Shown: piece after piece, positions 15,374 through 21,103 of the stretch
Numbering within the stretch: the stretch's first letter is position 1
How the letters are laid out: each line of letters opens with the position of its first letter
Assembly (NCBI GenBank): GCA_025927665.1
Contig: JAICKZ010000008.1
Location: forward strand, 1-21,103
DNA: 21,103 nt
Direction: 5' to 3'
Origin: Steroidobacteraceae bacterium
GTDB taxonomy: Bacteria > Pseudomonadota > Gammaproteobacteria > Steroidobacterales > Steroidobacteraceae
Translations under genes and position numbers: made by a program
Notes under the pieces: model-generated
The model's database searches: none
The model's input: the letters and a program-made list of their open reading frames with translations, nothing else
Told to the model about the DNA's origin: nothing

Positions 15374-15404
15374 GGCCGGTAGCTCCTTCGCTACCGGCCT
15401 TTTT
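15374..15404 (+). terminator. Strong intrinsic terminator
   Basis: GGCCGGTAGC (15374-15383) and GCTACCGGCC (15390-15399) form a perfect 10-bp stem with a 6-base loop, followed by TTTTTCTTT. On the minus strand the stem is followed by AAATGACAG, so termination is in the plus direction only. No plus-strand gene ends nearby, which is why an RNA gene is proposed. Confidence 0.9.
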
Positions 15405-15451
15405 CTTTGGCAACACGTTAGTAATCGATGTTTTTCGGTCTTTGGCGTTGA

Positions 15452-16840
15452 TTACGACGACTTGCCAAGATCGACACGATGCCTGGTGAAGTCCAATGCA
15501 ATCCGCAATCCCGGTTGGGCGTCATCAATTTGCAACTGGGCGTGGTGAAAACGACACACTGCTGCGACCAACGATAAGCCCAATCCGCTACCCGGTTCGG
15601 CTTGCGCAGAATCCAACCTGACGAAGCGCTGGAGCACTCGTTCACGATCGGCAGTCGGTATTCCCGGACCCGTATCCGTGACAGTTAACGTAACTTCATT
15701 CTCAGTTTCGGTCACGGACAAACTGATTTGACCATTGGCGGGAGTGTACTTAATGGCATTGTCCAGAAGATTGGCAATAGCATGCGCCAGTAATTGCCGA
15801 TTGCCCAAAATGCAGCCTTCCGCAAGCTGATCATAGTGCAGGGTAATGCCGCGTTCATCTGAGATCGGGGCATACAGTTCCGCCATGTCACGCGCTAATG
15901 TGCCCAAGTTAAGCTGGTTCATTTCGGTGCCTGAGGAGCCACTTTGCGCCTGGGCAATACGCAACAATGACTCTAATGTATGCAAGATAGTGTCGGCGTC
16001 TTGCATGGCGGCCGAGATAGCATCGCCTTCGGTTTGTGTTTGCTGCAGTCTTTCCAATCGCAGTCGTAAACGATTTAAAGGTCCACGCAAGTCGTGGGCA
16101 GTGCCATCAATCACAAAACGCAATGCAAGCGTAAGTTGTTCGATGCGTTCCAACAACGCATTTAAACCCGTGGCCAATTCATCCAACTCATCACCGCTGC
16201 CGCGAACGGGTAATCGTCGTGCGAAGTCACCGTTAGCAATACCTTGTCCAGCAACTGCAATGGCTTGCACCTGATTCAGTAAACGTCGATTCATCCATAT
16301 TGCAATGCCAGCACCGATCAAGATGCTCAAGATCAATGCAAGCGCGCCCAGTCGTCTCATCACAGTGGCTAGACGCTCGCGTTCAATGATGTCGGTACCA
16401 ATGAGTAAGCGATAATCATTCGGCAGCATCACCAGTGCGGCGCGAATTGGATGCTGTTCAACGCCATTACTAGTTGGAACATTGGCAGTGAATTCGTACC
16501 ATTTATCACGTTGCTGAGTCAGTTGCGGCCAAGTATCAAGATTGCCTGCGAGTGATGCGTTGTTGGCATCGACTAACATGTACACCGAACGTGAACGATC
16601 CAGGCTTTGACTACGCGTACGAATCACCCCAATCAAGCCCCGCAATCCTACTCTGTCGTATTGTTCTGAAAGCCCTTGTAACTGCGATTCCATTACGGTG
16701 GTGGTACTGAGATCGACCGCACGCAGTGTCAGCACATATACGCTGGTAAATAACGCCGCGGTGACAAGGGCAAACGTCACGATATAAATAAGCGCGAGAC
16801 GAACGACTGTGGTGCGAAAAAAGGGAGTGCGTAAATGCAT
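15452..16840 (-). CDS. Two-component sensor histidine kinase
   Basis: Inner-membrane sensor of 462 residues. Two membrane segments (about 11-33 and 163-183) flank a periplasmic sensor of about 130 residues with no recognisable ligand fold; HAMP follows (about 184-236, including GDELDELATGLNALLERI). The HisKA segment has the phosphoacceptor H249 in GTAHDLRGPLNRLRLRL, an AHDLR variant of the usual SHELR box. The ATPase domain has the N-box NLLDNAIKYTP (357-367), DTGPGIP (389-395) and GSGLGLSL (417-424). It lies 146 bases after the response-regulator gene on the same strand and is presumably its partner. That gap contains a small hairpin GGAGC/GCTCC but no T-tract. The signal sensed is unknown; the protease gene upstream suggests envelope stress. 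Confidence 0.93.
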   Translation of the reverse strand: MHLRTPFFRTTVVRLALIYIVTFALVTAALFTSVYVLTLRAVDLSTTTVMESQLQGLSEQYDRVGLRGLIGVIRTRSQSLDRSRSVYMLVDANNASLAGNLDTWPQLTQQRDKWYEFTANVPTSNGVEQHPIRAALVMLPNDYRLLIGTDIIERERLATVMRRLGALALILSILIGAGIAIWMNRRLLNQVQAIAVAGQGIANGDFARRLPVRGSGDELDELATGLNALLERIEQLTLALRFVIDGTAHDLRGPLNRLRLRLERLQQTQTEGDAISAAMQDADTILHTLESLLRIAQAQSGSSGTEMNQLNLGTLARDMAELYAPISDERGITLHYDQLAEGCILGNRQLLAHAIANLLDNAIKYTPANGQISLSVTETENEVTLTVTDTGPGIPTADRERVLQRFVRLDSAQAEPGSGLGLSLVAAVCRFHHAQLQIDDAQPGLRIALDFTRHRVDLGKSS

Positions 16841-16986
16841 TGAAGTTCTTTAATGCCATGCAGGAGCGAAGCAAGCTCCAAGCATTGATGCTAATTACAA
16901 GCTCAACTTAGAGCAAGCGCTACTGTAATCGATGCAAGACAGGTCTATGGAAGTAGTCGCATTCGAGACCGTAAATGTCGGCGTTG

Positions 16987-17661
16987 CTATTCCTGCGCCT
17001 CGCCAAACACATAGCCGATACCACGCACGGTATGAATTAACGGTACTTTATATTCACGATCTAGCGCTTGACGCAATCGACTCATGTGCACATCAATGAC
17101 ATTGGTTTGTGGATCGAAGTGTAAGTCCCATACTTTTTCCAACAACATTTTGCGGGTGACCACTTGATCCACATGTTGCATTAGATAAACCAACACATCA
17201 AATTCACGGGCGGTCAACAACAGTGATTTGCCATCACGTTCAGCATTGCGGGTCAGTAAGTCAACCGTGACCCCATGCGCGGTTATGCGTGACGGTGAGT
17301 TCTTGCCGCGTCGAAGTAAGGCTTCCACACGTGCGAGCAATTCTGCAAATGCATAAGGCTTGGTCAGATAATCATCGCCACCTGCTTTCAATCCATTGAC
17401 ACGGTCATCAACATTGGCCAGTGCACTTAAAATAAGAATAGGAGTTTTATGACCACGTGCGCGTAACTGTTCAACAATGGTCAAGCCATCCATGGAGGGC
17501 AACATACGATCGGCGATGATCAATTGCCACGGTTGTTGCATGGCCTGAGTGAGCCCTTCACGACCATCAACCACGTGGGCCACTTCGTAGCCATGTTCTT
17601 GCAGGCCACTTCGCAGCAATGTCGCTGCGTCCAGATCGTCTTCTATTAACAAAATACTCAT
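16987..17661 (-). CDS. OmpR/PhoB-family response regulator
   Basis: Cytosolic DNA-binding regulator, 224 residues from the ATG at 17661. Receiver: acidic pocket EDD (7-9), phosphoacceptor D51 in IIADRMLPSMDGL, and conserved K101 in DDYLTKPY. Winged-helix domain from about 125: LLTAREFDVLVYLMQHVDQVVTRKMLLEKVW (core LTAREFDVL), VDVHMSRLRQALD-like NVIDVHMSRLRQALD, and HTVRGIGYVF. The frame is open to 17685, but those extra codons lie in the hairpin after the protease gene; MSILLIEDD is the natural beginning. It lies between the DegP-type protease and the histidine kinase and probably controls the protease operon. Which known subfamily it belongs to (CpxR-, RstA- or PmrA-like) I cannot tell. Confidence 0.93.
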   Translation of the reverse strand: MSILLIEDDLDAATLLRSGLQEHGYEVAHVVDGREGLTQAMQQPWQLIIADRMLPSMDGLTIVEQLRARGHKTPILILSALANVDDRVNGLKAGGDDYLTKPYAFAELLARVEALLRRGKNSPSRITAHGVTVDLLTRNAERDGKSLLLTAREFDVLVYLMQHVDQVVTRKMLLEKVWDLHFDPQTNVIDVHMSRLRQALDREYKVPLIHTVRGIGYVFGEAQE

Positions 17662-17673
17662 AAAATATAACCA

Positions 17674-17698
17674 AACCCCAGGCATTACGCCTGGGGTT
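17674..17698 (-). terminator. Hairpin between the DegP-type gene and the response regulator
   Basis: AACCCCAGGC/GCCTGGGGTT is a perfect 10-bp stem with a 5-base loop, 20 bases after the protease stop and 13 bases before the regulator ATG. On the minus strand it is followed by TGGTTATATTTT, an interrupted T-tract, so it may terminate only partly and set the ratio of protease to regulator mRNA. It could instead be an mRNA-stability element. Confidence 0.6.
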
Positions 17699-17717
17699 CT
17701 CTAGTGCTGTTAATTAC

Positions 17718-19265
17718 TTAATCGTCTTTATCTTGATCTTGCGCGTTTTTCTTACTGTTTTCAGCAGGAATATTTACCGCCAAGTACAGATGCGAGCCGT
17801 CGCGCTCAATCAAAAACGCCACTGGCTTGCCCCGCGGCAGTGTTTGCACGAGCTTGGTGAACTGCGCAGGACCTTCCACCGTCTTGTTGCCTACTTTGAC
17901 AATGATGTCCCCGGCAGTGATACCGGCACGTGAGGCAGGGCCCGGATTGACCTGGCTCACCAATACACCACCCTCGTGAACGGTGCGTTGCTTACGCGTC
18001 TCGGCATCCAACGGCTGTACCACAATATTCAGCAGCGCTTTGTTTTGTTTGACTTCGGAACTGGCCAGCTGCTGCGAATCGTCTTTCAACGTTGCAATAG
18101 TGGGATGAAGGGTTACTTCACGACCATCACGTAGTACTTTCATTTCTACACTGCGACCGATGGCTGTTGACCCCACCAATGGTGGTAGCTCAGCAGAACT
18201 ATCAACGGCATGACCATCGAAGCTGATAATGATGTCGCCGGTTTGTACGCCAGCTTTGGCGGCGGGACCACTCTCATCAACTTGACCTACCAACGCACCA
18301 CGTGGTTTGTCCATACCGAAAGACTTAGCAAGATCACTATTGACGGTTTGGATTTGAACGCCTAACCAGCCTCGTGATACGTGGCCACTCTTTTCCAATT
18401 GCGCTACGACCGATTCAACAGTGTTAATTGGAATTGCAAATGACAATCCTTGATAACCGCCGCTGCGAGTATAGATTTGCGAATTGATACCTACAACTTC
18501 ACCGCGAGTGTTGAACAGTGGACCACCGGAATTACCGGGATTAACCGCTGCGTCGGTTTGAATAAAGGGTACATAAGTTTCATTGGGTAAGCGACGCGCT
18601 AATGCGCTGACGATGCCTTGCGTTGCACTGTAGTCAAGGCCATAAGGTGAACCAATTGCAAGCACCCATTCGCCTACTACCAATTGATCGGAGTTTCCGA
18701 TCTTCACCGCACGTAGATTCTTGGCATCGATCTTTAGCAATGCAACATCACTTTGCTTATCCTTGCCAAGTACCTTCGCCAAGTATTCAGTTTTATCCGA
18801 CAACGTTACAGTGACCGTATCTGCACCTTCAACTACATGTGCATTGGTCAGAATTTTTCCATCGGATGAAATAATAAAACCCGAACCCAATGCTTCAGCA
18901 TCATGCATGGGTGGCTGGCCTCGAAATTGGAATTGTCGACCGTGCCCTCTGCCTTGATCGCCAAAGAAGTGGCGGAAAGGTTCTGGTAATGGATTATCGT
19001 CATCATCACCAAAAGGACTTTCTTCACCAAAGGGTGTATCCCGTATCGATTGTTTGGTACTGATGCGTACCACACTGGTCTGATTGTCTTTCACAATATC
19101 GCGAAATTCTGGTAATCCTGCCGGATTGGGCGCCGCAGTGGCCGCTACGGCAGCCGGTGTGCTGATGGCGCTTGATGCTGTATTGCCCATCAGTACCCAC
19201 GCAGTGGTTACGACACTGAGTCCGGCAATAAACCAGCCAGCGTTGGAAAAAGTCTTTCTACTCAT
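17718..19265 (-). CDS. DegP/DegQ-type periplasmic serine protease (MucD-like)
   Basis: Envelope quality-control protease of the HtrA family, 515 residues. An N-terminal hydrophobic segment (about 9-31) serves as signal or anchor; an Ala-rich linker follows. Catalytic triad: H143 in LTNAHVVEGAD, D173 in KQSDVALLKID, S246 in NPGNSGGPLFN. A Gly/Phe/Arg/Asp-rich insertion (about 78-122, with GDDDDNPLPEP and GRGHGRQFQFRG) fits the flexible LA-loop region of DegP proteins. Two PDZ domains follow (about 295-390 with GWLGVQIQ and GDIIISFDG; about 410-500 with GDIIVKVG), and the acidic/basic tail ends in KDD. The gene is followed by a hairpin and a two-component system, so the three may form a stress-responsive operon. 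Whether it is DegP, DegQ or MucD by function is not decided. Confidence 0.95.
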   Translation of the reverse strand: MSRKTFSNAGWFIAGLSVVTTAWVLMGNTASSAISTPAAVAATAAPNPAGLPEFRDIVKDNQTSVVRISTKQSIRDTPFGEESPFGDDDDNPLPEPFRHFFGDQGRGHGRQFQFRGQPPMHDAEALGSGFIISSDGKILTNAHVVEGADTVTVTLSDKTEYLAKVLGKDKQSDVALLKIDAKNLRAVKIGNSDQLVVGEWVLAIGSPYGLDYSATQGIVSALARRLPNETYVPFIQTDAAVNPGNSGGPLFNTRGEVVGINSQIYTRSGGYQGLSFAIPINTVESVVAQLEKSGHVSRGWLGVQIQTVNSDLAKSFGMDKPRGALVGQVDESGPAAKAGVQTGDIIISFDGHAVDSSAELPPLVGSTAIGRSVEMKVLRDGREVTLHPTIATLKDDSQQLASSEVKQNKALLNIVVQPLDAETRKQRTVHEGGVLVSQVNPGPASRAGITAGDIIVKVGNKTVEGPAQFTKLVQTLPRGKPVAFLIERDGSHLYLAVNIPAENSKKNAQDQDKDD

Positions 19266-19363
19266 AGTAAGTCACCATAAACAGTGGTTAAACAAAGTGC
19301 GTTTAAAGATGAGCCTATATGAGCAAATTACAAGGCAATCAGCGTGGACATTACAAACATTTA

Positions 19364-19378
19364 AATCCAATTTGGATT
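19364..19378. promoter_or_regulatory. Palindrome AATCCAA-T-TTGGATT
   Basis: A perfect 7+1+7 inverted repeat in the gap between the divergent protease gene and the creB remnant. Its size and symmetry suit an operator for a dimeric regulator; it is about 100 bases upstream of the protease ATG. The binding protein is unknown. Confidence 0.4.
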
Positions 19379-19380
19379 GC

Positions 19381-19402
19381 TGCTTGCAATCCATTGCAAG
19401 CA
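19381..19402. promoter_or_regulatory. Inverted repeat TGCTTGCAA-TCCA-TTGCAAGCA
   Basis: A perfect 9-bp inverted repeat with a 4-base spacer, two bases after the neighbouring palindrome and just upstream of the creB remnant. No T-tract follows on either strand, so it is more likely an operator or mRNA hairpin than a terminator. Confidence 0.45.
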
Positions 19403-19440
19403 TGCAATGATTGCTAAAAATTAATACATACAGAATATCT

Positions 19441-19816
19441 ATGGCTCGCGTACTGATTGTTGAAGACGAGACATCAATTGCCGATACATTGATGTTCGCG
19501 TTGCAAGCACAGGCGCTTCAATCAATGACTCAATTTCAAATTGATGAAGGTCGCTTGCAGATCAGCTATCGACAGCAATTATTGAATCTGACTTGTCACA
19601 AATCTCAATTACTGAACATCTAATTGCACGTCCCAATCAAGTGATGAGTCGTGAACAATTATTGGAAGCGTTGGCATTGCGAAGGATATTGGCTATGAAC
19701 ACAACATTGATAGCCATATCAAATCACTGCGCGCGAAATTACATGCCATTGCCGAGACCGATCCTATTCAAACACATCGTGGTTTTGGCTATCGCTACAG
19801 TCCGGAGCGCAGTTGA
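19441..19816 (+). pseudogene. creB: Remnant of a CreB-like response regulator
   Basis: The start MARVLIVEDETSIADTLMFALQ aligns with the beginning of CreB (E. coli WLVEDEQGIADTLVYMLQ). After about 25 residues the frame jumps straight to FQIDEGRLQISYRQQLLNLT, which is the start of the winged-helix domain: the rest of the receiver, including its phosphoacceptor Asp, is missing. The frame then stops at 19621. The next piece, EHLIARPNQVMSREQLLEAL, is in a second frame, and DIGYEHNIDSHIKSLRAKLH through THRGFGYRY with its TGA is in a third. So there is one large in-frame deletion and at least two frameshifts. The TGA overlaps the creC remnant's ATG by one base (TGATG), the relic of an operon. No functional regulator can be made. 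Confidence 0.85.
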
Positions 19817-19956
19817 TGTTTATCCGTTCGCTTGCGATATATATTTTTCTCGTTCATCTGTTGTTCGTGGGTCTTAGTAGTTACTTTGTACTGAAAATTG
19901 TCATGGGTGAAATCAAGCCCGGAGTTCAGATCGCTACGGGTATCGTTTTATATTGA
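19816..19956 (+). pseudogene. creC: Truncated CreC-like sensor kinase N-terminus
   Basis: A 46-codon frame with the first membrane segment (about 3-24) followed by YFVLKIVMGEIKPGVQIATG, which aligns with CreC (E. coli WFVLAIFVKEVKPGVRRATE). Similarity stops there and TGA follows four codons later; no sensor, HisKA or ATPase sequence is found downstream. It lies directly after the creB remnant in the order of the Enterobacteria and Pseudomonas cre operon. It is a truncated remnant and not a small membrane protein gene in its own right, though a short peptide could still be made. Confidence 0.8.
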
Positions 19957-20127
19957 TCCCGCCAACGATAAATCATTGCTTTTAACCGTACAGGACTCCG
20001 CAGAATCAATCGTAATTTACCGGCTTGGTAACACTTCTTTACATTACGCACATCGACCAGCAATGTATTACGCTTAGATTGGCTGCAAGGCGCGAACGCG
20101 TTTGACCTTGAATCTTTAATTAATTTT

Positions 20128-20132
20128 AGGAG
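20128..20132 (+). promoter_or_regulatory. Shine-Dalgarno of the CpxP-like gene
   Basis: AGGAG lies 6 bases before the ATG at 20139; it is the best ribosome site in the right part of the window and fixes the start. Confidence 0.65.
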
Positions 20133-20138
20133 TGAGCC

Positions 20139-20660
20139 ATGAGCGAATCTGAAATCACTAACACCACCCAACCTAAGCGGCGCATAGCATTGTGGGGTGG
20201 ATTGTTCATTATTGTTGCAAGCATTGCGACCGCTGCAATTGCTCACACTGTATCTGAGCACATGGGTCCATTTGCCATGATGCACGGTGAATTTAACGTG
20301 CAAAAAGCCAGCGAGCACATCAAAAAGATGGTGGATAAGACATTGGAAGGTGTGGATGCAACCGACGATCAAAAAATCAGAGTGAATGATATATTGCAAG
20401 CTGCCTTCAAAGACTTGATCCCTGAACATCAACAAATTCATGATGCCCATGCTCAATTGACTCAATTGCTGTCGCAACCCGCCATAGATCGTGCCGCAAT
20501 AGAAGCAATTCGAGCCAGTCAAATCGTGCAGCTCGATACGGCATCGCAACGCTTAATGTTGGCTATCGAAGATGCGAGTGAAGTGCTGACACCAGAGCAA
20601 CGACAGAAATTGATTGCGATGCGTCAGCACCACATGGCAATGCATCACATGAGCAATTGA
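20139..20660 (+). CDS. Spy/CpxP-family periplasmic protein (LTXXQ motif)
   Basis: A 173-residue exported helical protein. A basic head (KRR, 13-15) precedes the hydrophobic segment IALWGGLFIIVASIATAAIA (16-35), a signal peptide or N-terminal anchor. The mature part has the family helices: VDATDDQKIRVNDIL (a degenerate first LTXXQ repeat), the long DAHAQLTQLLSQPAIDRAAIEAIR hairpin (core QLTQLLSQP), and the second repeat LTPEQRQKL at 150-158. The C-terminus is His/Met-rich (MRQHHMAMHHMS), suggesting metal contact. CpxP and Spy are periplasmic chaperone-like stress proteins; CpxP damps the CpxA kinase and ZraP-type members bind zinc. The response-regulator gene starts 6 bases after its stop, so it is probably the accessory protein of that system. 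Confidence 0.85.
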   Translation: MSESEITNTTQPKRRIALWGGLFIIVASIATAAIAHTVSEHMGPFAMMHGEFNVQKASEHIKKMVDKTLEGVDATDDQKIRVNDILQAAFKDLIPEHQQIHDAHAQLTQLLSQPAIDRAAIEAIRASQIVQLDTASQRLMLAIEDASEVLTPEQRQKLIAMRQHHMAMHHMSN

Positions 20661-20666
20661 GATCAC

Positions 20667-21103
20667 GTGACAGTACGTTTATTAATGATCGAAGACGATC
20701 AACGCCTGGCGCGAATGGTAGCCGAATACTTATCGCCCCATGGTATGAACGTTACTTCTTCAATCACGGCATCAGAAGGTCTCGCGCTATTAAAGCGTGA
20801 GACTTTCGATTTGGTGTTACTCGACTTGATGCTGCCTGATGGGGATGGTCTGGAGTTATGTGGACAACTACGTCGGCAATCATCACTGCCTGTCATTATG
20901 CTGACTGCACGGGGTGATCCCATGGATCGTGTGGTTGGATTGGAGCTGGGAGCAGATGATTACTTGCCGAAGCCGTTTGAACCACGTGAGTTGTTAGCGC
21001 GTATTCGCGCCGTATTGCGACGACCTCACTATTCGCTCGTGGAACGACGCACTCGCCAAGTATTGCGATTCGGGCAACTTGAAATTGATATTGATGCTCG
21101 CAT
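20667..21103 (+). CDS. OmpR-family response regulator (partial, cut by window end)
   Basis: Open from GTG at 20667 to the window edge (145 complete codons). The receiver domain is complete: MIEDD pocket (7-11), phosphoacceptor D53 in LVLLDLMLPDGDGLEL, T80 in VIMLTAR and K102 in GADDYLPKPFEP. The beginning of the winged-helix domain (FGQLEIDIDAR) is reached before the sequence ends, which places it in the OmpR/PhoB class. The receiver, with LMLPDGDGLELC and DDYLPKPFEPRELLARIRAVLRR, is closest in feel to RstA/CpxR/OmpR types. Its start is GTG; there is no strong Shine-Dalgarno, so coupling to the CpxP-like gene 6 bases upstream is likely. A kinase gene is expected beyond the window. Confidence 0.9.
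   Translation, partial: MTVRLLMIEDDQRLARMVAEYLSPHGMNVTSSITASEGLALLKRETFDLVLLDLMLPDGDGLELCGQLRRQSSLPVIMLTARGDPMDRVVGLELGADDYLPKPFEPRELLARIRAVLRRPHYSLVERRTRQVLRFGQLEIDIDAR

Larger units (their letters stand above)
15202..15404 (+). ncRNA. Candidate small regulatory RNA with a C-rich loop
   Basis: No plus-strand protein gene precedes the strong plus-strand terminator at 15374-15404; flanking genes are both on the minus strand. Immediately before the terminator are two further hairpins: GUUGUG/CACAGC at 15311-15330 with loop AAAAAUAC, and a 13-bp stem at 15333-15367 (CAGUGCUC/GAGUACUG with one G-U pair, a bulged U, then GAUUA/UAAUC) closing the loop CUCCCCCU. A U-run in AGGCUUUUUUGAUGCCU (15261-15275 region) adds a possible Hfq site. 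C-rich loops in small RNAs such as Xanthomonas sX13 pair with Shine-Dalgarno sequences, so translational repression of GGGGGAG-type sites is a plausible role (inference). The 5' end is unproven; the 3' end is firm. Confidence 0.6.

Noticed and set aside
15374..15404. The hairpin as terminator of the histidine-kinase gene on the minus strand.
   Set aside because: Read on the minus strand the stem is followed by AAATGACAG and not by a T-tract; the T-run is only on the plus strand.
15105..15489. Short frames on both strands in the gap between the M32 peptidase and the kinase.
   Set aside because: None has a ribosome site, a conserved motif or a start consistent with neighbours, and they run through the perfect terminator stem.
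16841..16986. Hairpin GGAGC/GCTCC in the gap between response regulator and kinase as a terminator.
   Set aside because: The stem is only 5 bp and no T-tract follows; the two genes are still likely co-transcribed.
19926..20549. A 207-codon minus-strand frame opposite the CpxP-like gene.
   Set aside because: It lies mostly antisense to a well-supported gene with signal segment and LTXXQ motif, has no recognisable domain, and its Cys/His-rich text is typical of a shadow frame.
1..21103. CRISPR arrays, prophage modules, tRNA or rRNA genes, intact insertion sequences.
   Set aside because: I saw no regularly spaced repeats, no phage structural genes, no cloverleaf or rRNA sequence and no transposase.

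Overview
The window looks like a chromosomal segment of a gammaproteobacterium. The order UPF0149 / TIGR02449 / zapA / 6S RNA / 5-formyl-THF cyclo-ligase / EVE on one side and pepP-ubiH-ubiI-like on the other is the arrangement I know from Pseudomonas and relatives. Base composition is moderate and no order or genus can be fixed from the sequence. Almost everything is housekeeping; the accessory material is one inserted nuclease-like gene, one decayed two-component system, a dispersed-repeat-like element and a candidate small RNA.

Left part (1-2150, minus strand): a TIGR02449 coiled-coil protein, ZapA (4-nt overlap), a convincing 6S RNA gene (ssrS, about 1234-1423), 5-formyltetrahydrofolate cyclo-ligase and an EVE-domain protein. 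They read as one unit, with 6S RNA lying just before the folate gene. Divergent from it (2189-7159, plus strand) is the UPF0149 - pepP - [149-aa PD-(D/E)XK-like protein] - ubiH - ubiI-like operon. The 149-aa gene sits exactly between pepP and ubiH and overlaps both. The two flavin monooxygenases serve ubiquinone ring hydroxylation.

Middle part (7188-15040): a soluble lytic transglycosylase and a SulP anion transporter on the minus strand, a divergent DUF4337 membrane protein, a cluster of inverted repeats, and then a tightly packed minus-strand operon: M32 carboxypeptidase, ttcA (tRNA 2-thiocytidine synthesis) and apbE (FAD:protein FMN transferase).

The gap at 15041-15451 is not empty. On the plus strand it carries three back-to-back hairpins. 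One is a 13-bp stem presenting an eight-base C-rich loop, and the last is a strong intrinsic terminator. No plus-strand protein gene precedes them. I read this as an undescribed small RNA and regard it as the most interesting signal in the window.

Right part (15452-21103): an envelope-stress neighbourhood. A DegP/DegQ-type periplasmic protease is followed on the minus strand, after a hairpin, by an OmpR-family response regulator and a histidine kinase. On the plus strand are remnants of a CreB response regulator (large internal deletion plus frameshifts) and of the CreC kinase N-terminus, then an intact Spy/CpxP-like periplasmic protein and an OmpR-family regulator cut by the window edge. The picture is of one two-component system decaying between two that look intact.
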